This document shows, one piece after another, positions 34,557 to 47,194 of a stretch of DNA of 64,000 nucleotides. Both the position numbers and the translations under genes were made by a program. The notes beneath the pieces were generated by a model. It searched no databases. It saw only the letters and a program-made list of their open reading frames with translations, and was not told the DNA's origin. Positions within the stretch are counted from its first letter, which is position 1, and the number at the start of each line of letters is the position of its first letter. The stretch comes from Ophiura sarsii (Eukaryota > Echinodermata > Ophiuroidea > Amphilepidida > Ophiuridae), in assembly GCA_035610835.1 (NCBI GenBank), contig CM069441.1, forward strand, positions 85,910,677 through 85,974,676. Reading direction: 5' to 3'.

Positions 34557-35540
34557 GCAAAAAAAAGGGTTCGTTTCAGAAGAAACCGTAAAATGCTATG
34601 CGAAATGCAGGGGGGGGGGGGGGGTGGACATGAGACGGGCTCTGTGAAATCATACTTCCATGGTGAAATGTATAATTTAACACTACCATACTAGAAATAA
34701 ATCACATTTTGTTGAACTGTATTTAATTTCTATTTGTATGTGACAATTTTACTTTTTTAAGCAAAAAAAAATGAAGCTGACTTGGTACTTCACAAGGTGA
34801 ACATTTGAAGAAGCCTCATTTTCAAAAGTGGAAAAACAGATATTTATGCGCTGAAATGCAGATTTTAAAAGCTACATGCGCGGTCTTCCGTTTTGTTTTC
34901 TCCCTTAATAATACATGATTCAGATTCGAAGATGTGACTTTTTGGGTGGTATTTTTGATATTAGAATGGCTTTCGAAATTCATTTGAACTCCATTTAACC
35001 CAATGCTGCCGTCTTGATATATTTCTGCACCACAAACAAGAAAAATCCCGCACTACACTTATTCAAAATCAAATGTTCTTTCTGTAATTTCATTTTTTCA
35101 TTAGAAGTTCACTTAAATGGAATGTTTCTCACTATTGCTGTAAGTATAATGCGTATATATCACATCATGAACGTTACCGTAATGGAATATAATATAAATG
35201 ATAACTTGGTTATTAATGGGAAAGGACTAGAGACCGGCCGCGGCTGGGAGGATAGTTATTACTGATTATTATTTATATGTTGTAAGCGTTTTTATAGAAA
35301 TCAGTGTTTCCCACCTAATGTGTGGTTTACACCACTGGTCCACTGACGGAAATGCATATTTTAACTTCTGTTCATAATTTTGTGTCACATAATTTGGATC
35401 TATAAATAATCTAGATCTAGTAGGTTGGGAGGTTTTGTTAGTGGGGTTTGTAAAGGATTTTATCTTTCCAAACTTCACAAAACGGCCATCTTGGGTACAC
35501 ATATTGGTAGGGATATAAGAAGAAAAAATTGGGGGGGGGG
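34557..35540 (+). repeat. 1-kb repeat family, copy 3
   Basis: Same order of blocks as copies 1 and 2, from AAAAAGGGTTCGTTTCAGAAG through a poly-G tract to GTAGGGATATAAGA. It starts right after the palindrome's right arm. Confidence 0.85.
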
Positions 35541-35898
35541 GATTTCTTTTTTAATATTATTTGTATATGATCTATATAGACCCATTCTCTTGGTAATTAT
35601 AGAACTACTGTTAAATGTGTAGAAGGTTTCATTAATACAATATACACAATTATAAGTGTCAAAAGCAATGAAATAACATTTGATCTGGAATTTAAAACCC
35701 GCCTTAACTCGAAAATGAATTTTTACTCACATTTCTCTGTTTTCATATCAAAATAATAAATGATAATTCATCTGTACTTTCTTTTGACATATCTGCGTGA
35801 TGTTTTATGTCCACATTACGATAAACGAACGCGCACGCTTGACTTAGTACTTGTAGACGGTAATTCAAGTCATACTATATTGGCTAGCTTTCGATTAA

Positions 35899-36300
35899 AG
35901 GGGCACTAGAGATGTGTTGGAGGCTGCGCCCTCAATTATGATAAAACTGGGATTAGTATATTTTTATAATTGTATTACATGTATGAACTTACACCTATAA
36001 GGATTAAGAAAAAATCAGCCCTCTTTGTACAAGAAAACGTCGATTCAAAATTGCTCGTACAGCCGCGACGAGCATTTTACGTCCGGCAGTATCCCCCCTG
36101 CAGTACGCGTGATACATAACGCGAACCATATTTGCATAGAGGGAGTTTTTCAATAAATAGCGATGATATTGTTTTAATCAAGTTGTGCTGTGTTTTTGTT
36201 AGTAGAAACAACAATAATGGCAATTTTTAATGTTCATCTTGAATTCTTTAAAAATTAAATTTTTAAAAATTTAAAATTTTCAACACCACTTAATGTCCCT
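35899..36300. mobile_element. 402-bp MITE with TTAA target duplication
   Basis: The ends AGGGGCACTA and TAATGTCCCT are inverted repeats flanked by TTAA on each side (35895-35898 and 36301-36304). TTAA duplication is typical of piggyBac and Kolobok-type elements. A related left end, TTAAAGGGGCACTGAGAG, is at 41871. Confidence 0.75.
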
Positions 36301-36304
36301 TTAA

Positions 36305-38147
36305 TATGATCGTACATGTAGATGATACTAATGTCCTTATTATTTATGAGCGTCATGAAAAAGGGGAGCGCATTTTCTTTTTATTTCTTTTTTTAATATT
36401 TCATTGGCAGTAATACCAAATTATCTTTAATAATTCAATGGTCGTTAGATGGAGAGCCCACAAATTTCGTAGTTATTAGTTCAAATTATCCTTGACCTCG
36501 TGATTACCAATCTATTAATCTTATAGTTCTTTGTTTTCTTAAATTTTTATTGCAATACCATGAGAATTAACATTGTTACCATGTTTGTGATAACAAGTTT
36601 CGTAAAATTAAGCTATGGTATAAATGTTCGGAATGTAAAATAAATTATATTAATTGATCAGTTTGCCCCGAAGATTTACATAATTGCTTTAAACCTTAAT
36701 ATGATGACAGTAGGCTACAAGTAAAATGAATCTATATACCAATAATCATCATTTATATAACAAATTATGCCAAAATACTTTTGCCTTAAAAATCCATTAG
36801 AATTGCAATATTTGTTATCAGAAATATGGTATATTTGTCAATTTAGAGACCCTTATTTTGCCTAAATTGTAGTTATTTGACCTTTGCCTTACGAACAATG
36901 GCATTATAAATTATAGATTGTTAGTCGTTTAAGCTTTAAACGAATAGAAATGTAAACAAATACTATTTTGGGGTAAAAACGTGTGTTTTTTGGCAAAACC
37001 TAGTCAACCATGTAACTTATTTTCTGTGTATTAAACAAAATGACTATATAAAGAAATGTATTTGAACAGGATTAATTAAAACCTGTCAATTAACATATGT
37101 TTAGGAATAATACCAGTAGCCTGACTCTTAAGATTTTCTTTTAAATAGTATATATTTTCATTAAAATGAAGATATTTATATCTAGAAATGAGATTCTTCT
37201 AAAATTTCGACAAGCAATTTGTTGTGTAATTTGTTGTCATCGGACCTTAGTGAACAAAAGTAGTTTGCCGATTGCTCAAAGTCATTTAAGGATAACAATA
37301 TAAAAAAATAAAAAAATATATTTTGGCTTAAAAATATGTTTTTAGGTAAAAATCCTATGTAGCAATGAAAGGATTGTTTGCGTTTTCAGATTTTATTATA
37401 CTACACATATATACAAATAATTGTTCACATATTTTGAGAATAATGAATTGTCTTTGTATAAATGATTATACATTTTCTATATATTATTCCAAAATGGTAT
37501 GAAACATAACCAGAACAAAAAATCGTTGGTATTTTCTGTAATCCTTATTACAAATTAACGTCTGTAAGAAAACTTGGGCGTATATAATGAAAAACACAAT
37601 AAAAAAGGAAATATTGAAAGATCCAAAAATGAAAGGAATCCAATATTTAAGACGTTTACCTTTTTTGAGCTGTTTTAGCACTAATGTCAACCGTGTTTTT
37701 TTACAAAAAAAATCTCTGAAGCCTTATATTTAAGTTAAAGGCATTTCTGAAGTTACGTGATGTCTAAATCGACATAAAAACATGACATTAGAAACGTTGA
37801 GGTTTTTTACCTTAGAAACACACTTTTTTTGCTAAACCAATGTCTAAATATCAAACAATTTCGTATGTTTTGGTTTCTATTTGAATCTGCAAGATGTTAC
37901 AATAATCCCACCATTTTGAGAAGCTGTCGACGAGTCGCATCATATTCAAATAACGAAAACCGTGATATTTTACATTTAGACCAAAAAAGACGTTTTTTGG
38001 CAAAAACCGGACCAAGATGAACAACAAAAATTGCGGCTTGAGAAAATCATATTCCATATATCCATGTTGACCTATGTAGCGAAAATAAACATTTTGTGAA
38101 ATCTGTAACGATAATGCCACTTCAGGTCTTCTACTAACCCCACTATG
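36305..38147. other. AT-rich DNA with no recognised gene
   Basis: Very AT-rich. Phrases such as GTTTTTTGGCAAAACC recur loosely, suggesting an old repeat. The ORFs are low-complexity. Confidence 0.4.
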
Positions 38148-39836
38148 TATTGCGAATTATGGTTCATATATTTTCTTTATTACATTCTAAAATATTGTGG
38201 TACCTTGGATATAGAGCTTTAACCGGGCGAAGCTTAACTATTTGGATGCCCTGTATAAGCTGTGTTTCACGGACGACAGACCACTCCTAAACGCGCGCCC
38301 TCAACGGGCCTACACTGCTCTGGTTATTCTTCATTAAGCTGACAATTCTGTGTATCAAATGAAACACTTGCCATTTGTGTCTGTAAAATGGCTCGTATAG
38401 CCGATATTCGGACCCGGAAAATATACGTGGAAAAACAGGTGAAATGTATTTCTATATTGGCATGTCTTTTGCAATTATCTAGTAGTCAGAATATGGAGAC
38501 ATCCAGTACCAATGAAACCTTTACTTCTGAAACATACCATGGTATTGGGGGAAAGATTCCTTTATATATTGGAGGATTTTTTCCTTTTGGAGGAGGTTGG
38601 GACGGAAGTGGTACCATCGCTGCCGCTGAGATGGCTCTCGATCATATCAACAACAATCCGAATATATTGCAGGGTTACGAGTTACGTATGGTGTGGAATG
38701 ATACCCAAGTAAGTTTGCTAGTTTTTGTCATTTTTACTTGCTCGAGGCCCACTGATTAGGTGGTTTATAGAGTTTTGGAAAGTTGAGCCACATATGACAT
38801 GGGTCCATTTACAATGTCAAAATCTATGATGTTCATATAATTTATCTAATCTAGATTCCTATTTTAGACAATTTGACACAGTAGTAATAAAAGGTTTTTT
38901 CTGCGTTTTTGTTGTTGTTTTTGTCAATCATTTTAGCATAATATACTAACCAATTAGGTTAAGTGCATCGTTTTTTGCAGGCATGAAAATACCGTCTATT
39001 TTGTTCGCCACGGCCAACCTGTATACCAAGATTTCAAAAGAGAACAAGTAAAAATCGGGTAATTTACAACTCGCAGTTGTGGCGAATTGCCTGCATCAAT
39101 TTTGATCATCTTAGGCTCATTTTGAAGAAAAAGTCCTATTTATTTAGGACATGATTTTCAATTTATTTAAAAACATTATTTTCTTATTATTTTTAAGTCG
39201 ATAAAGATGCATTTTCAATGCGATCGTTACATCGTAATTTTACCGATTCCTAGACTTTGTAGCAAAAATTTCGTGAACAAGAAATGTTCCTAAGGTACTT
39301 TGAACCCTAGCCGTCCCAGTCAATATGTACCGCTCACCCTAGCCTTCCCGTGGGTAACATACAAAATATTGATTTTTGCAGAAAAATGGATAAAACAATA
39401 CTAAACTTGCTCAGTATCATTTGTAATGTAAAAAAATCACATAAAAACAATAACAGTTTAATTGGATAATGCTTTCAGGACAAAAATAAATACAAATGGT
39501 GATAATTTGCACCTTAAAACTCATGTTTATATCACCTGGACATGTACATAACCGCCTACATGAAAAGCTGGCTGGTCGTCGATGTCCATTCCGTCGTCAA
39601 TACTCATATACTGACCATCAGATTCAGTCTCAAAATCATCTGAAATTCCAGAACTATCATCTAAACAAATCCTCAGCAGTATCAATATCATCCAACATGT
39701 TCAAAACTTAACTAGAAGTATAATCTCGGCGCCATATTTCCATGTATTTTCGACGCGAATCAAAATACGAAGTACAGTGCAAATCTTACTGACTGAAATC
39801 ACTCGGTAGATGTCAACAAACATGAACTTTGAACTT
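38148..39836 (+). repeat. segmental duplication, copy B (contains receptor exon 1)
   Basis: Counterpart of 30226-31926. Beyond CATGAACTTTGAAC the two copies diverge completely, which marks the breakpoint. Confidence 0.9.
38388..38708 (+). CDS. GABA-B-like receptor, first coding exon (copy 3, no exon 2 seen)
   Basis: The exon has 107 codons and ends phase 0 at CAA|GTAAGT. It is nearly the same protein as copy 2 with about ten replacements, mostly before the mature domain (IADIRTR for IAGIWTR, VEKQVKCIS for SEIQVECIF). The lobe 1 block GGKIPLYIGGFFPFGGGWDG is intact. The mature part is better conserved than the signal peptide, which hints at past selection. No exon 2 is visible before 55944. 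Confidence 0.8.
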
Positions 39837-40348
39837 TGAACCACTTGTCTAGTTTCACCAGTCGTCTAGCAATGTTAATAAACCCCCATAATACGTGGGC
39901 CGGTGGACCGGCTCTGTCGGGTATTTGGTACACTTCGGTCCAAGCCGCTAAACCGGCGCGTCTGATATATGGTTCAGACTCCGTCAAGCCGGTAAACCGG
40001 CGCGTCGGGTTAAACTTGATCAAAAAATATGTTGATTTGTAATACATTTTTGGACAGGAGTCAGCGCCACGACTTCTATTCATCTACAGTCAATCGTTAG
40101 CACACACAAAAAAAGCTGGTTTCTTTGCTTCCGGTGCAATTATACCAAATATTATCATCGTCTTTGATAGCAAAGTGCTCCCAAGGAAAAAATTGTGAAA
40201 TGTTATATATAAGGTTCCCGACATAAAATGTGAAACATCGTGGACAGAATGCAGTAAGACGATTACATCCATGGATGAAAACGTGCGGAGTAAAAAGATA
40301 CACAATTTTTCAACACACTACAGAGACTAAATAGTTTTTAACAAAAAC

Positions 40349-40427
40349 GTATTCAGCAGGACTCGAACCGAGGCGGGGAGAATTCAATAGTTTTCTAGTC
40401 CATAGTCTTAACCGCTCATTGTAGTGT
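40349..40427 (-). pseudogene. tRNA-Ser-like relic
   Basis: On the minus strand the sequence GAGCGGTTAAGACTATGG, CTAGAAAACTATTG, TCTCCCCGCC and TCGGTTCGAGTCCTGC follows the layout of a serine tRNA. It has a long variable arm, an AGA at the anticodon position and a B box. The 5' acceptor half lacks bases and the anticodon stem is broken, so it is a pseudogene or SINE head. Confidence 0.55.
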
Positions 40428-40512
40428 CTATGTGTTCTCTATAATGGAAACCTATTGAGTTTTCAACGAAATGTTAGCAATATTAAACTAAAGTTTCTAA
40501 ATCGTATTTTAA

Positions 40513-41206
40513 GGGGGGACTTAAGGAAGTTTTTGATTTGATTTTTTGAATTTTGTGAGTGCTGTAATTATTGAACTATTAATCAAATGCATATAAAAGT
40601 ATTAATTTTTGGAAAGGAAATGGATTAGAGAATCTAAATTTGGCGTCAATTTTGACCAAAAAAGATTTTTTGAGAAAATCACAAAATTCACTTTTTTGAC
40701 CCAATTTTTTTGGAACACAGCTAACAAAAATAATTTTGAGTACAAAATTTCAAAATTACTTTATAATGATGTTAAGATACTAATGAAGGGAAGATTTTTT
40801 TGTTTTAACCTAATCTAATATTTTTGAAAATTTTGACCAAAAAGTGCCAAAAAACGTGAAAATTGATTATTTTTTTTTTACACTTTTTTGTCAAAATTTC
40901 AAAAAATATTGGATTAGGTTAAAACAACAACAAAAATCGTCCCTTCATTAGTGTCTTAACATCATCATCAAGTAATTTGGGCATTTTTAACTCAAAATTA
41001 TGTTTGTTAAAAGAAATTGGGTCAAAAAAGTGTGTTTTTTTTGTTATTTTCTCAAAAGATCAACATTTTTGGTCAAAATTGATGCCAAATTTGGATTCTC
41101 TGATCCATTTCCTTTCCAAAAAGGTATACTTTTATATACATTTGAGTCATGGTTCAATTGTTACAGCACTAACAAAATTCAACAAAAAACTTCCTTAAGT
41201 CCCCCC
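40513..41206. mobile_element. 694-bp foldback MITE with TTAA target duplication
   Basis: Terminal repeats GGGGGGACTTAAGGAAGTTT are inverted at the right end, flanked by TTAA at 40509-40512 and 41207-41210. The arms are palindromic for most of their length. The homologous DNA at about 32485-32510 reads CGTATTTTAAATG without the element, i.e. the empty site. piggyBac-like mobilisation is inferred from the TTAA. Confidence 0.9.
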
Positions 41207-41210
41207 TTAA

Positions 41211-41560
41211 ATGCGAAAACGGTGTCGCTGCAAGTTAAATTTGGAATCAATGTGAAGAGCAATACATTAATGATCGTAAAAGGTTATTAATGTAAAGCTT
41301 ATATAGAGACAGGGGTCACGGTCACGGGAAATATACCGTATTTTTTCAGTAATAAAAAAAAAATCTTCTTCAGAAAATAGCATCAAGCAGAAACGTCACT
41401 GCAAACATGACTTTACAATTAATTGATTAATATTTTATTGCTCGTCTTCGTGAAAACCATCCTAGTCACATGGCGTTGAACCACATTTAAATGACTTATT
41501 GTTTGCATTGTATAAGGCTGACATTTTGGCATAAAACAAAATTGCGTCGAATACAATAGA
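41211..41560 (+). repeat. fragment shared with the palindrome arm
   Basis: GTGTCGCTGCAAGTTAAATT to AAAATTGCGTCGAATACA matches 32505-32870 with substitutions. The preceding part of the same repeat is at 40425-40512, split by the MITE. Confidence 0.8.
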
Positions 41561-42092
41561 CTCACTGCAACGTTGTTTATATCTATATATATATGTATTG
41601 AACAGCGCAGAGCTTGTAACAAATGATTCGTACAAGAGGATTCCATATTGTCTGTTATATATGTTTATTGTCGCTGATACAAAAGAACATCTAAAACTAA
41701 AAAGCTCTTGTTAATTGGCAACGTGGAAATCTTGCTTTTACCTTAGTTACTCGGTCAAGCCTATGATACCACTATAGATATTGCGTTTGCATAATAAGTG
41801 AGGCCAGCTTCATAGATAGCAGTAATGAAATAAGCAATATCTTGTTTGCGGGTATGTCCAAATGAGTACGTTAAAGGGGCACTGAGAGTTCCTCCGGGGA
41901 AGGAGCCCTCAATTGCCTTTCAAAAGTTGGGGTATCACATAATTTGGTTTCTGATACTGTAGGTTGTGCACATTGAGACCTTTTCTTGAAATATTTTTCA
42001 AAACCCAATTTTTTCTATGGCCAAATTTTGTGAGAAAAAAGAATATGACGAAGAAAAGAGTCCATGATGAATGGTTAGGTTGGTAAAATGGC

Positions 42093-42560
42093 AAAATTCA
42101 AAATGGCTGCCAAAATGGACATCTTGGTGTATTTTTGGCACATTTAGGTGTATAACAGCAACTTATATGGCACTTTTTAAAGTTGTAAGGTCTCTAAACC
42201 CAAAGGTTTTATTCATTTCATGATTCCACTCATTAGGAGAGTCAAAGTGACCTGTTAGACCTCAGAAAAATTCAAAATGGCCGCCAAAACGGTTATTTTT
42301 AGGTATTTCTGAACCCATTTAGTTCTTTAACAACAGTTTATTTTGAACTATTTATATTTTAAAGGTCTCTAAATCCAAATGTTTCATTCATTATATAATT
42401 GCATTCCTTAGGATAGTCAAAGTGACCTATTTGACCTCAGAAAAAATAAAAATGGCCGTCATAACAAGCATTTTCATGTAATTCTTTAAGGTTGGTATTT
42501 CGATTGTGACATATAAGATGACATTTAATTATGTTCTAAGGTCTCCTTTAAACAATTCAA
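42093..42560 (+). repeat. tandem repeat, unit about 175 bp, three copies
   Basis: ATTCAAAATGGCYGCCAAAA recurs at about 42095, 42270 and 42445. Each is followed by AAGGTCTCTAAAYCCAAAKG and GAYAGTCAAAGTGACCTRTT. A partial fourth unit is near 42555. Confidence 0.8.
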
Positions 42561-42800
42561 TATGGCCGCCAAAAGTGGCATTTATCTATTTCCAAAATAA
42601 TTTTTTCTCTGTGGGTAAATTGTGTCAAATTCTGCAGAGTTGACCCAAACACTTTTTGCCTAATTGCCTGGACATGGCGGATGTACTTTTGATATAGGCC
42701 TACGTCTGTGAAATACAACAGTCACAGATATATAATCATGTGTTAAATCTCGATTGTTCATAATGCATTATTTAATAAACTATCAACATCACTTCTGGCT

Positions 42801-43477
42801 TCACAGCGTTTTTAATGGTGCTCTTATTTCATTGACGGAAATCCTTTTGGAATCCCCATTAGGAGATTTCACGCGACGCATCTGTCGTATATATATCCGG
42901 AGCAACCGTTGCATGGAGATATCCCACCTCGACGTGGAGCTGCTTCTCTCATCCAGGTCATCCAAGATAGCAATACTCTTTGGTGTTTCTGGTCCTGAGT
43001 GTTCTTTGCAGGAGTCAGGCAGCTTTGACACTTTCACAACCATCTTCTTCTATACTTCTTTCTTCAGCACTGATAACCTGTTTGCATTGTTTACTGTCTC
43101 AATGAAAACCCTTTCTAATTTTCAAACATTTGCGACCTCCTCTGACGACCTGGCCCACTCCCATCTTGCTTGCCTTTCATCTTCTGATTGCTGTGTGAAA
43201 GATGAATCTACAAGTAACTTGTTTGTCGTGTCAAGCCGACATTACTCCTTGAGTGTGTCTGTACTGATGTTGATCCGCCACTGATACTTATCCGGTTGTC
43301 AAAGGATGACATTTCAGAAAGCTGCCTGTTAATTCTCTCAATGACTTCATCCAACACAGCACACAGCAGCAAACAAGCGTTCCGTGCCAGAAGAAGTGTT
43401 AGTAACCAGCACATCTGTCTCTCATCGTCGACAGCTCTGGGATCTTCTCCCGAAAGAATTGGCGAATTCCATGCCAA
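42801..43477 (-). pseudogene. unidentified coding-like region, frame-broken
   Basis: Two minus-strand frames read like protein. The first (43208-43477) has LLLARNACLLLCAVLDEVIE and RQLSEMSSFDNRISISGGS. The second (42801-43043) has GPETPKSIAILDDLDERSS and RVKSPNGDSKRISVNEIR. They are separated by a stop-containing stretch. The composition is less AT-rich than the surroundings. It could be a transposon accessory ORF or a retrocopy; I recognise no family. Confidence 0.3.
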
Positions 43478-43526
43478 TCATATTAAATAATGGTCTCTTC
43501 TCTCTTGTCAATGCCTAGCAGGTTCA

Positions 43527-43640
43527 TAAGGCTGGGTTCACATAGGAGTATACGGTATACGGTATACGGTATTCGCTATACGGTATTCGCTATACGCTAT
43601 ACGCTATACGAGCACGGCGAGTCACATAGGGTAGCACGCG
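43527..43640. mobile_element. left end of a TIR element (TAAGGCTGGGTTCACATAGG)
   Basis: The end sequence is followed by a run of TATACGGTATACGG and CGCTATACGCTATACG motifs. The inverted counterpart is at 49288-49311. The style resembles the TACGCT-rich element at 24395, although the termini differ. Confidence 0.6.
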
Positions 43641-44615
43641 TGCTCTACTCGGTCTTTTGGCGCCGATCAAATGGACACTTCAGAAATGGATTATTAGTTA
43701 AGACGACGAGTTTTAAATTCCAAATCAATGTTATTTTCATTACTTTGACACTTATATTTGTGTATATTTTATTAAGGAAACCTGCACATTTGAGAGTTGT
43801 TCTATCACCAAGAGAATGTATGGTCTACATATCATATCTCATTTGGTTGATAGTATAACATGTACATTTATGAAGGCATGTGCTATTAAATTGCAAAGGA
43901 GTCCTATTGTTTCTAACTTACCCTATTCTACGCAATAAATTGTTTATAAATCGTGATAGGGGAAATTCAGAACGCCTGTACACACGAATTGCAAAACCGG
44001 ACGGTATACGCTGCACGAAAATCGAACACGCACGATTCCAGGTATACTATACTATACTACACTATACGTAGCCCTCCTCGTAGGGCCACTATCACTATCC
44101 AGGGAAATACTATACTAAGATAGAATATAGAAACACTATCAGCCATCCTAGCCGAGTCAAAAGAGTGGCCCTCCAGTTTTGGACAAATGGGTGCCGAGAA
44201 TCCGGCACTAGACCACAATGCAACACGATACCCCGATGACATCATGCACACACTGGCCAATAGCAGTGCCAAGGAAGACAAGACAGTAGCCAGACCACAT
44301 GTGGTATGATTGGGTTCGTCAAACCGCAACACGCGCCAATTAAGGGCAAGGTGTGAAATGTACACCATTTTAATCACAGATCTTTAATTAGTCCCTCATC
44401 CTGTGTGCATTTACTAAAACCGCAATTTATAGCCCAATTTGTGTATAGGGGCCTACGTTTGACACCAATGTAACATCTTGTTCAATTAAAACTACAATGT
44501 ATGTAAGAAACAAATAAGAAATTGTTTGAGCCATTTTGGCAACACTTATTCATATTAGATGGACATATGATAATAATTTTAGATACTTCGTGACAGTATA
44601 GTTCAACAGCACTTA

Positions 44616-45508
44616 GGGACCGTTCATTATTTATGCTGGAGGGCGGTTGGGTAAACTATAGGGGGTCATGTAACTTTCATATGTTGAAATAGGGGGGGGG
44701 GTTATGTTACTTTTTATTCTTAAACAGGGGGGGGTGTGTAACTTTTTTTTAAACTATAGGCCTACAGACGGTTGTGATTGAGGTGATTTGAGAGATTATT
44801 TTGGAGTGAAAATGCAATTTTTTTTCTACGATTTGCGCATATTTTATTAAAACCTATCAACTTCAAAATTTGTTACTATGAGACGACTTCTGGACAGCAA
44901 ATCTTGTCTGTGCCTCGGATGATGTGGTGGAAAAACATTAATATAATCATCAATGGTCAAGAAATTAGAGCCACGGGTGTATAATGTAACAAAATCCAAT
45001 TTTATGATTTAAAAAAATGTAATTTTTTCCATGTTTTTCACCTCGACTCAGCTTTGCACCAATGCTCACAAAAGTAGAATGTTTTACTGGATTATACGTT
45101 TCTGCTCAGAATGTAGGCTAACTTGTTTGGGTTATAAAGACTCACAAAACCACCCAAAATGTATAAAATATGACACAATTTCCGCTCGCTACGCTCGCCA
45201 TTACTACTTTCACACAATAAAAAAAGGGCAATCATAAAAGAATTATTGCCCGTTCAGATAGGGCACAAACAGAATTGGCCAACATATCCATGAACAAAAT
45301 TCCAAAGGTAAAGACAGCCCCTATAAGTATGTGACAAGTTGAGTTTTTCAGGTAGGAGGGGGGGTGTAAAAAGCAACTGGTTAGCAGGGGGGTCATGTCA
45401 TTTTCATTTTCAGCTGTAGGGGGGGGGGGGGGTTAGGTAATTTTAACATACAAGTCTTGAATTTGTCCCACCCCCCCCCCCCCTCCACCATAAATAATGA
45501 ACGGTCCC
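44616..45508. mobile_element. 893-bp MITE with TTA target duplication
   Basis: The ends GGGACCGTTCATTATTTATG and their inverted copy are flanked by TTA at 44613-44615 and 45509-45511. A three-base TWA duplication is the signature of PIF/Harbinger-type insertion. The interior has several poly-G/poly-C runs and no transposase. Confidence 0.8.
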
Positions 45509-45954
45509 TTAAGCCCTGTGCTTTTTAAATTTTTTAAATTGAGTTGGAACATTTCATTTTTATATGTTTGCATGCTAAACAAAATAGTGTCCATCTAACT
45601 GATGGCAATGGCATCTTTCACAAATGATGATATAAGACAAAGCATCTTGTTTCAGAAATACTTTGGTGGGGGCTGGGCAACTGAAATTTGTCTGTGTCGA
45701 AACATTTTTGACCTCCCCTTTACAAATTGCAAAACTTTTGTGACCCCCTTTAACTATTTTTAATATTTTGTATTGACCCCCCCCCCCCCCCCCCCCCCCC
45801 ACACACACACATACCTTACTATTTCATGTAGAAAAAGACCTGTTGGCTTCTTTTTACGACGCTGGCGGTCCGGACCATCCCACAATGTAGGCTACAACAT
45901 TTCAGATTCACTCAACATGAATGCCTCTTTTGCTTGAAAATAAAGGTTGCATGA

Positions 45955-46145
45955 AAATTCGCGCGTAGCGCGCAGAAATTTGTGTTTATCTCGTTAATGA
46001 CCACCTTTTTCAACTGTAGCTTTGTTGAAATTGTGGAAAGTTTAATTTGAACAAAGATTCGCGCGTAACGCGCAAAAATTGCTGTACAAAATGCATTCGA
46101 AAACGTGCATAGCACGCAAACAATTGTGTTTATCTCGTTAATGAC
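45955..46145. repeat. repeats with the CGCGCGTAGCGCGC motif
   Basis: TTCGCGCGTAGCGCGCAGAA, TTCGCGCGTAACGCGCAAAA and ACGTGCATAGCACGCAAACA each precede GTGTTTATCTCGTTAATGAC-type sequence. About 2.5 diverged units; related in style to the array at 47195. Confidence 0.7.
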
Positions 46146-46554
46146 CAGCTTTTTCAACAGTACTTTGTTGAAATTGTGGAAAGTTTCATTTTGTATACAA
46201 GTTTCATTTTGTCGCACAATTTGCAGTGGTTGGTCCGGACGTTGCTATGATCTAAGTTTTATTTTACACCCCAAAATGAAAATGTCCGCTTCACTCTTTA
46301 AATTGTAATGTTTCTAAAATAAAAGTTCACAAAAATATTCGTGTGTAGCGGGATTTTTTGTTTTGCTACACAAATTGTCTTTTTACACCTCTTGCCTTTT
46401 AAAAACTGATTTTTTTTCTTCCACCCAGGCGTTATACTATGGCCACACTTTGTTGACCCCCCGCCCTTTATTTACCAAAACCTTTTTGATCCCCCCCCCT
46501 TTGGGCAATTTGAAACAGTTTTGGCCAACCCCCCCCCCCCCCCCCCCCCCCACC

Positions 46555-46695
46555 CACCAAAGTATTTCTGAACACTCCCTTACTGTTGTAAATGTTTGTA
46601 CGTTTAATCATGTTAATAGGTAATAAAGGCGAGTGCTAAAGGAATAAAACCAAACAAACCTGTTAAGGGAGTGTTCAGAAATACTTTGATGGGGG
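46555..46695. repeat. inverted repeat of TE-like ends
   Basis: CCAAAGTATTTCTGAACACT at 46557 and its inverted copy AGTGTTCAGAAATACTTTG at 46670 lie 80 bp apart, each with a C or G run on its outer side. They look like the facing termini of two neighbouring elements; a third partial copy is at 45650. Confidence 0.65.
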
Positions 46696-46927
46696 GGGGG
46701 AGTCTAAAAAGTTTCAAGTTGAAAAAAGGGGGGGGGGGGACCAAAAAGTTATGTTAAGTGCTAAATTTAATGTTGTCTGCAGACAGTTAAAACTCTGGAA
46801 ATTAGAGTGGTCACTAAGTATCCAGGTTTGAAAGTATTTGTATGGGGTGCTATAAATTTGTAAGTCTTCACCACTACGGTGTGGGGTCAAGGAGCCCTCC
46901 AGGGGCGAAGCCCTTGGGGTAGGAGCC

Positions 46928-47160
46928 CCTGAAGCTGTTGGGTTTTAGCATGTTTGAATGGCCTAGAAAAGCTCTCCTTGCTATGAATATTTACATTTAT
47001 TTTGTAATAAACTTTGACTTGGTTCAGAGACAGTATGGGTTCAGGGGGCAAAGCCCCATAAAGCTGTTGGGTTTTAGAAAGTTTGAATGGCCTAGGAAAG
47101 CTCTTCCTTGCTATATGAATATTTACATTTATTTTTAATAAACTTTGGCTTGGTTCATAA
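46928..47160 (+). repeat. two-copy direct repeat, about 120 bp
   Basis: AAGCTGTTGGGTTTTAG, GTTTGAATGGCCTAG and TGAATATTTACATTTATTTT occur twice in order, preceded by AGGGGCGAAGCCC-type sequence. Confidence 0.8.
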
Positions 47161-47194
47161 ACACTCTAAAATACGAGAGACACTATATGAAAGA

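Noticed and set aside
40609..41290. Lys/Phe-rich ORFs
   Set aside because: They lie inside the AT-rich foldback MITE and reflect its inverted arms.
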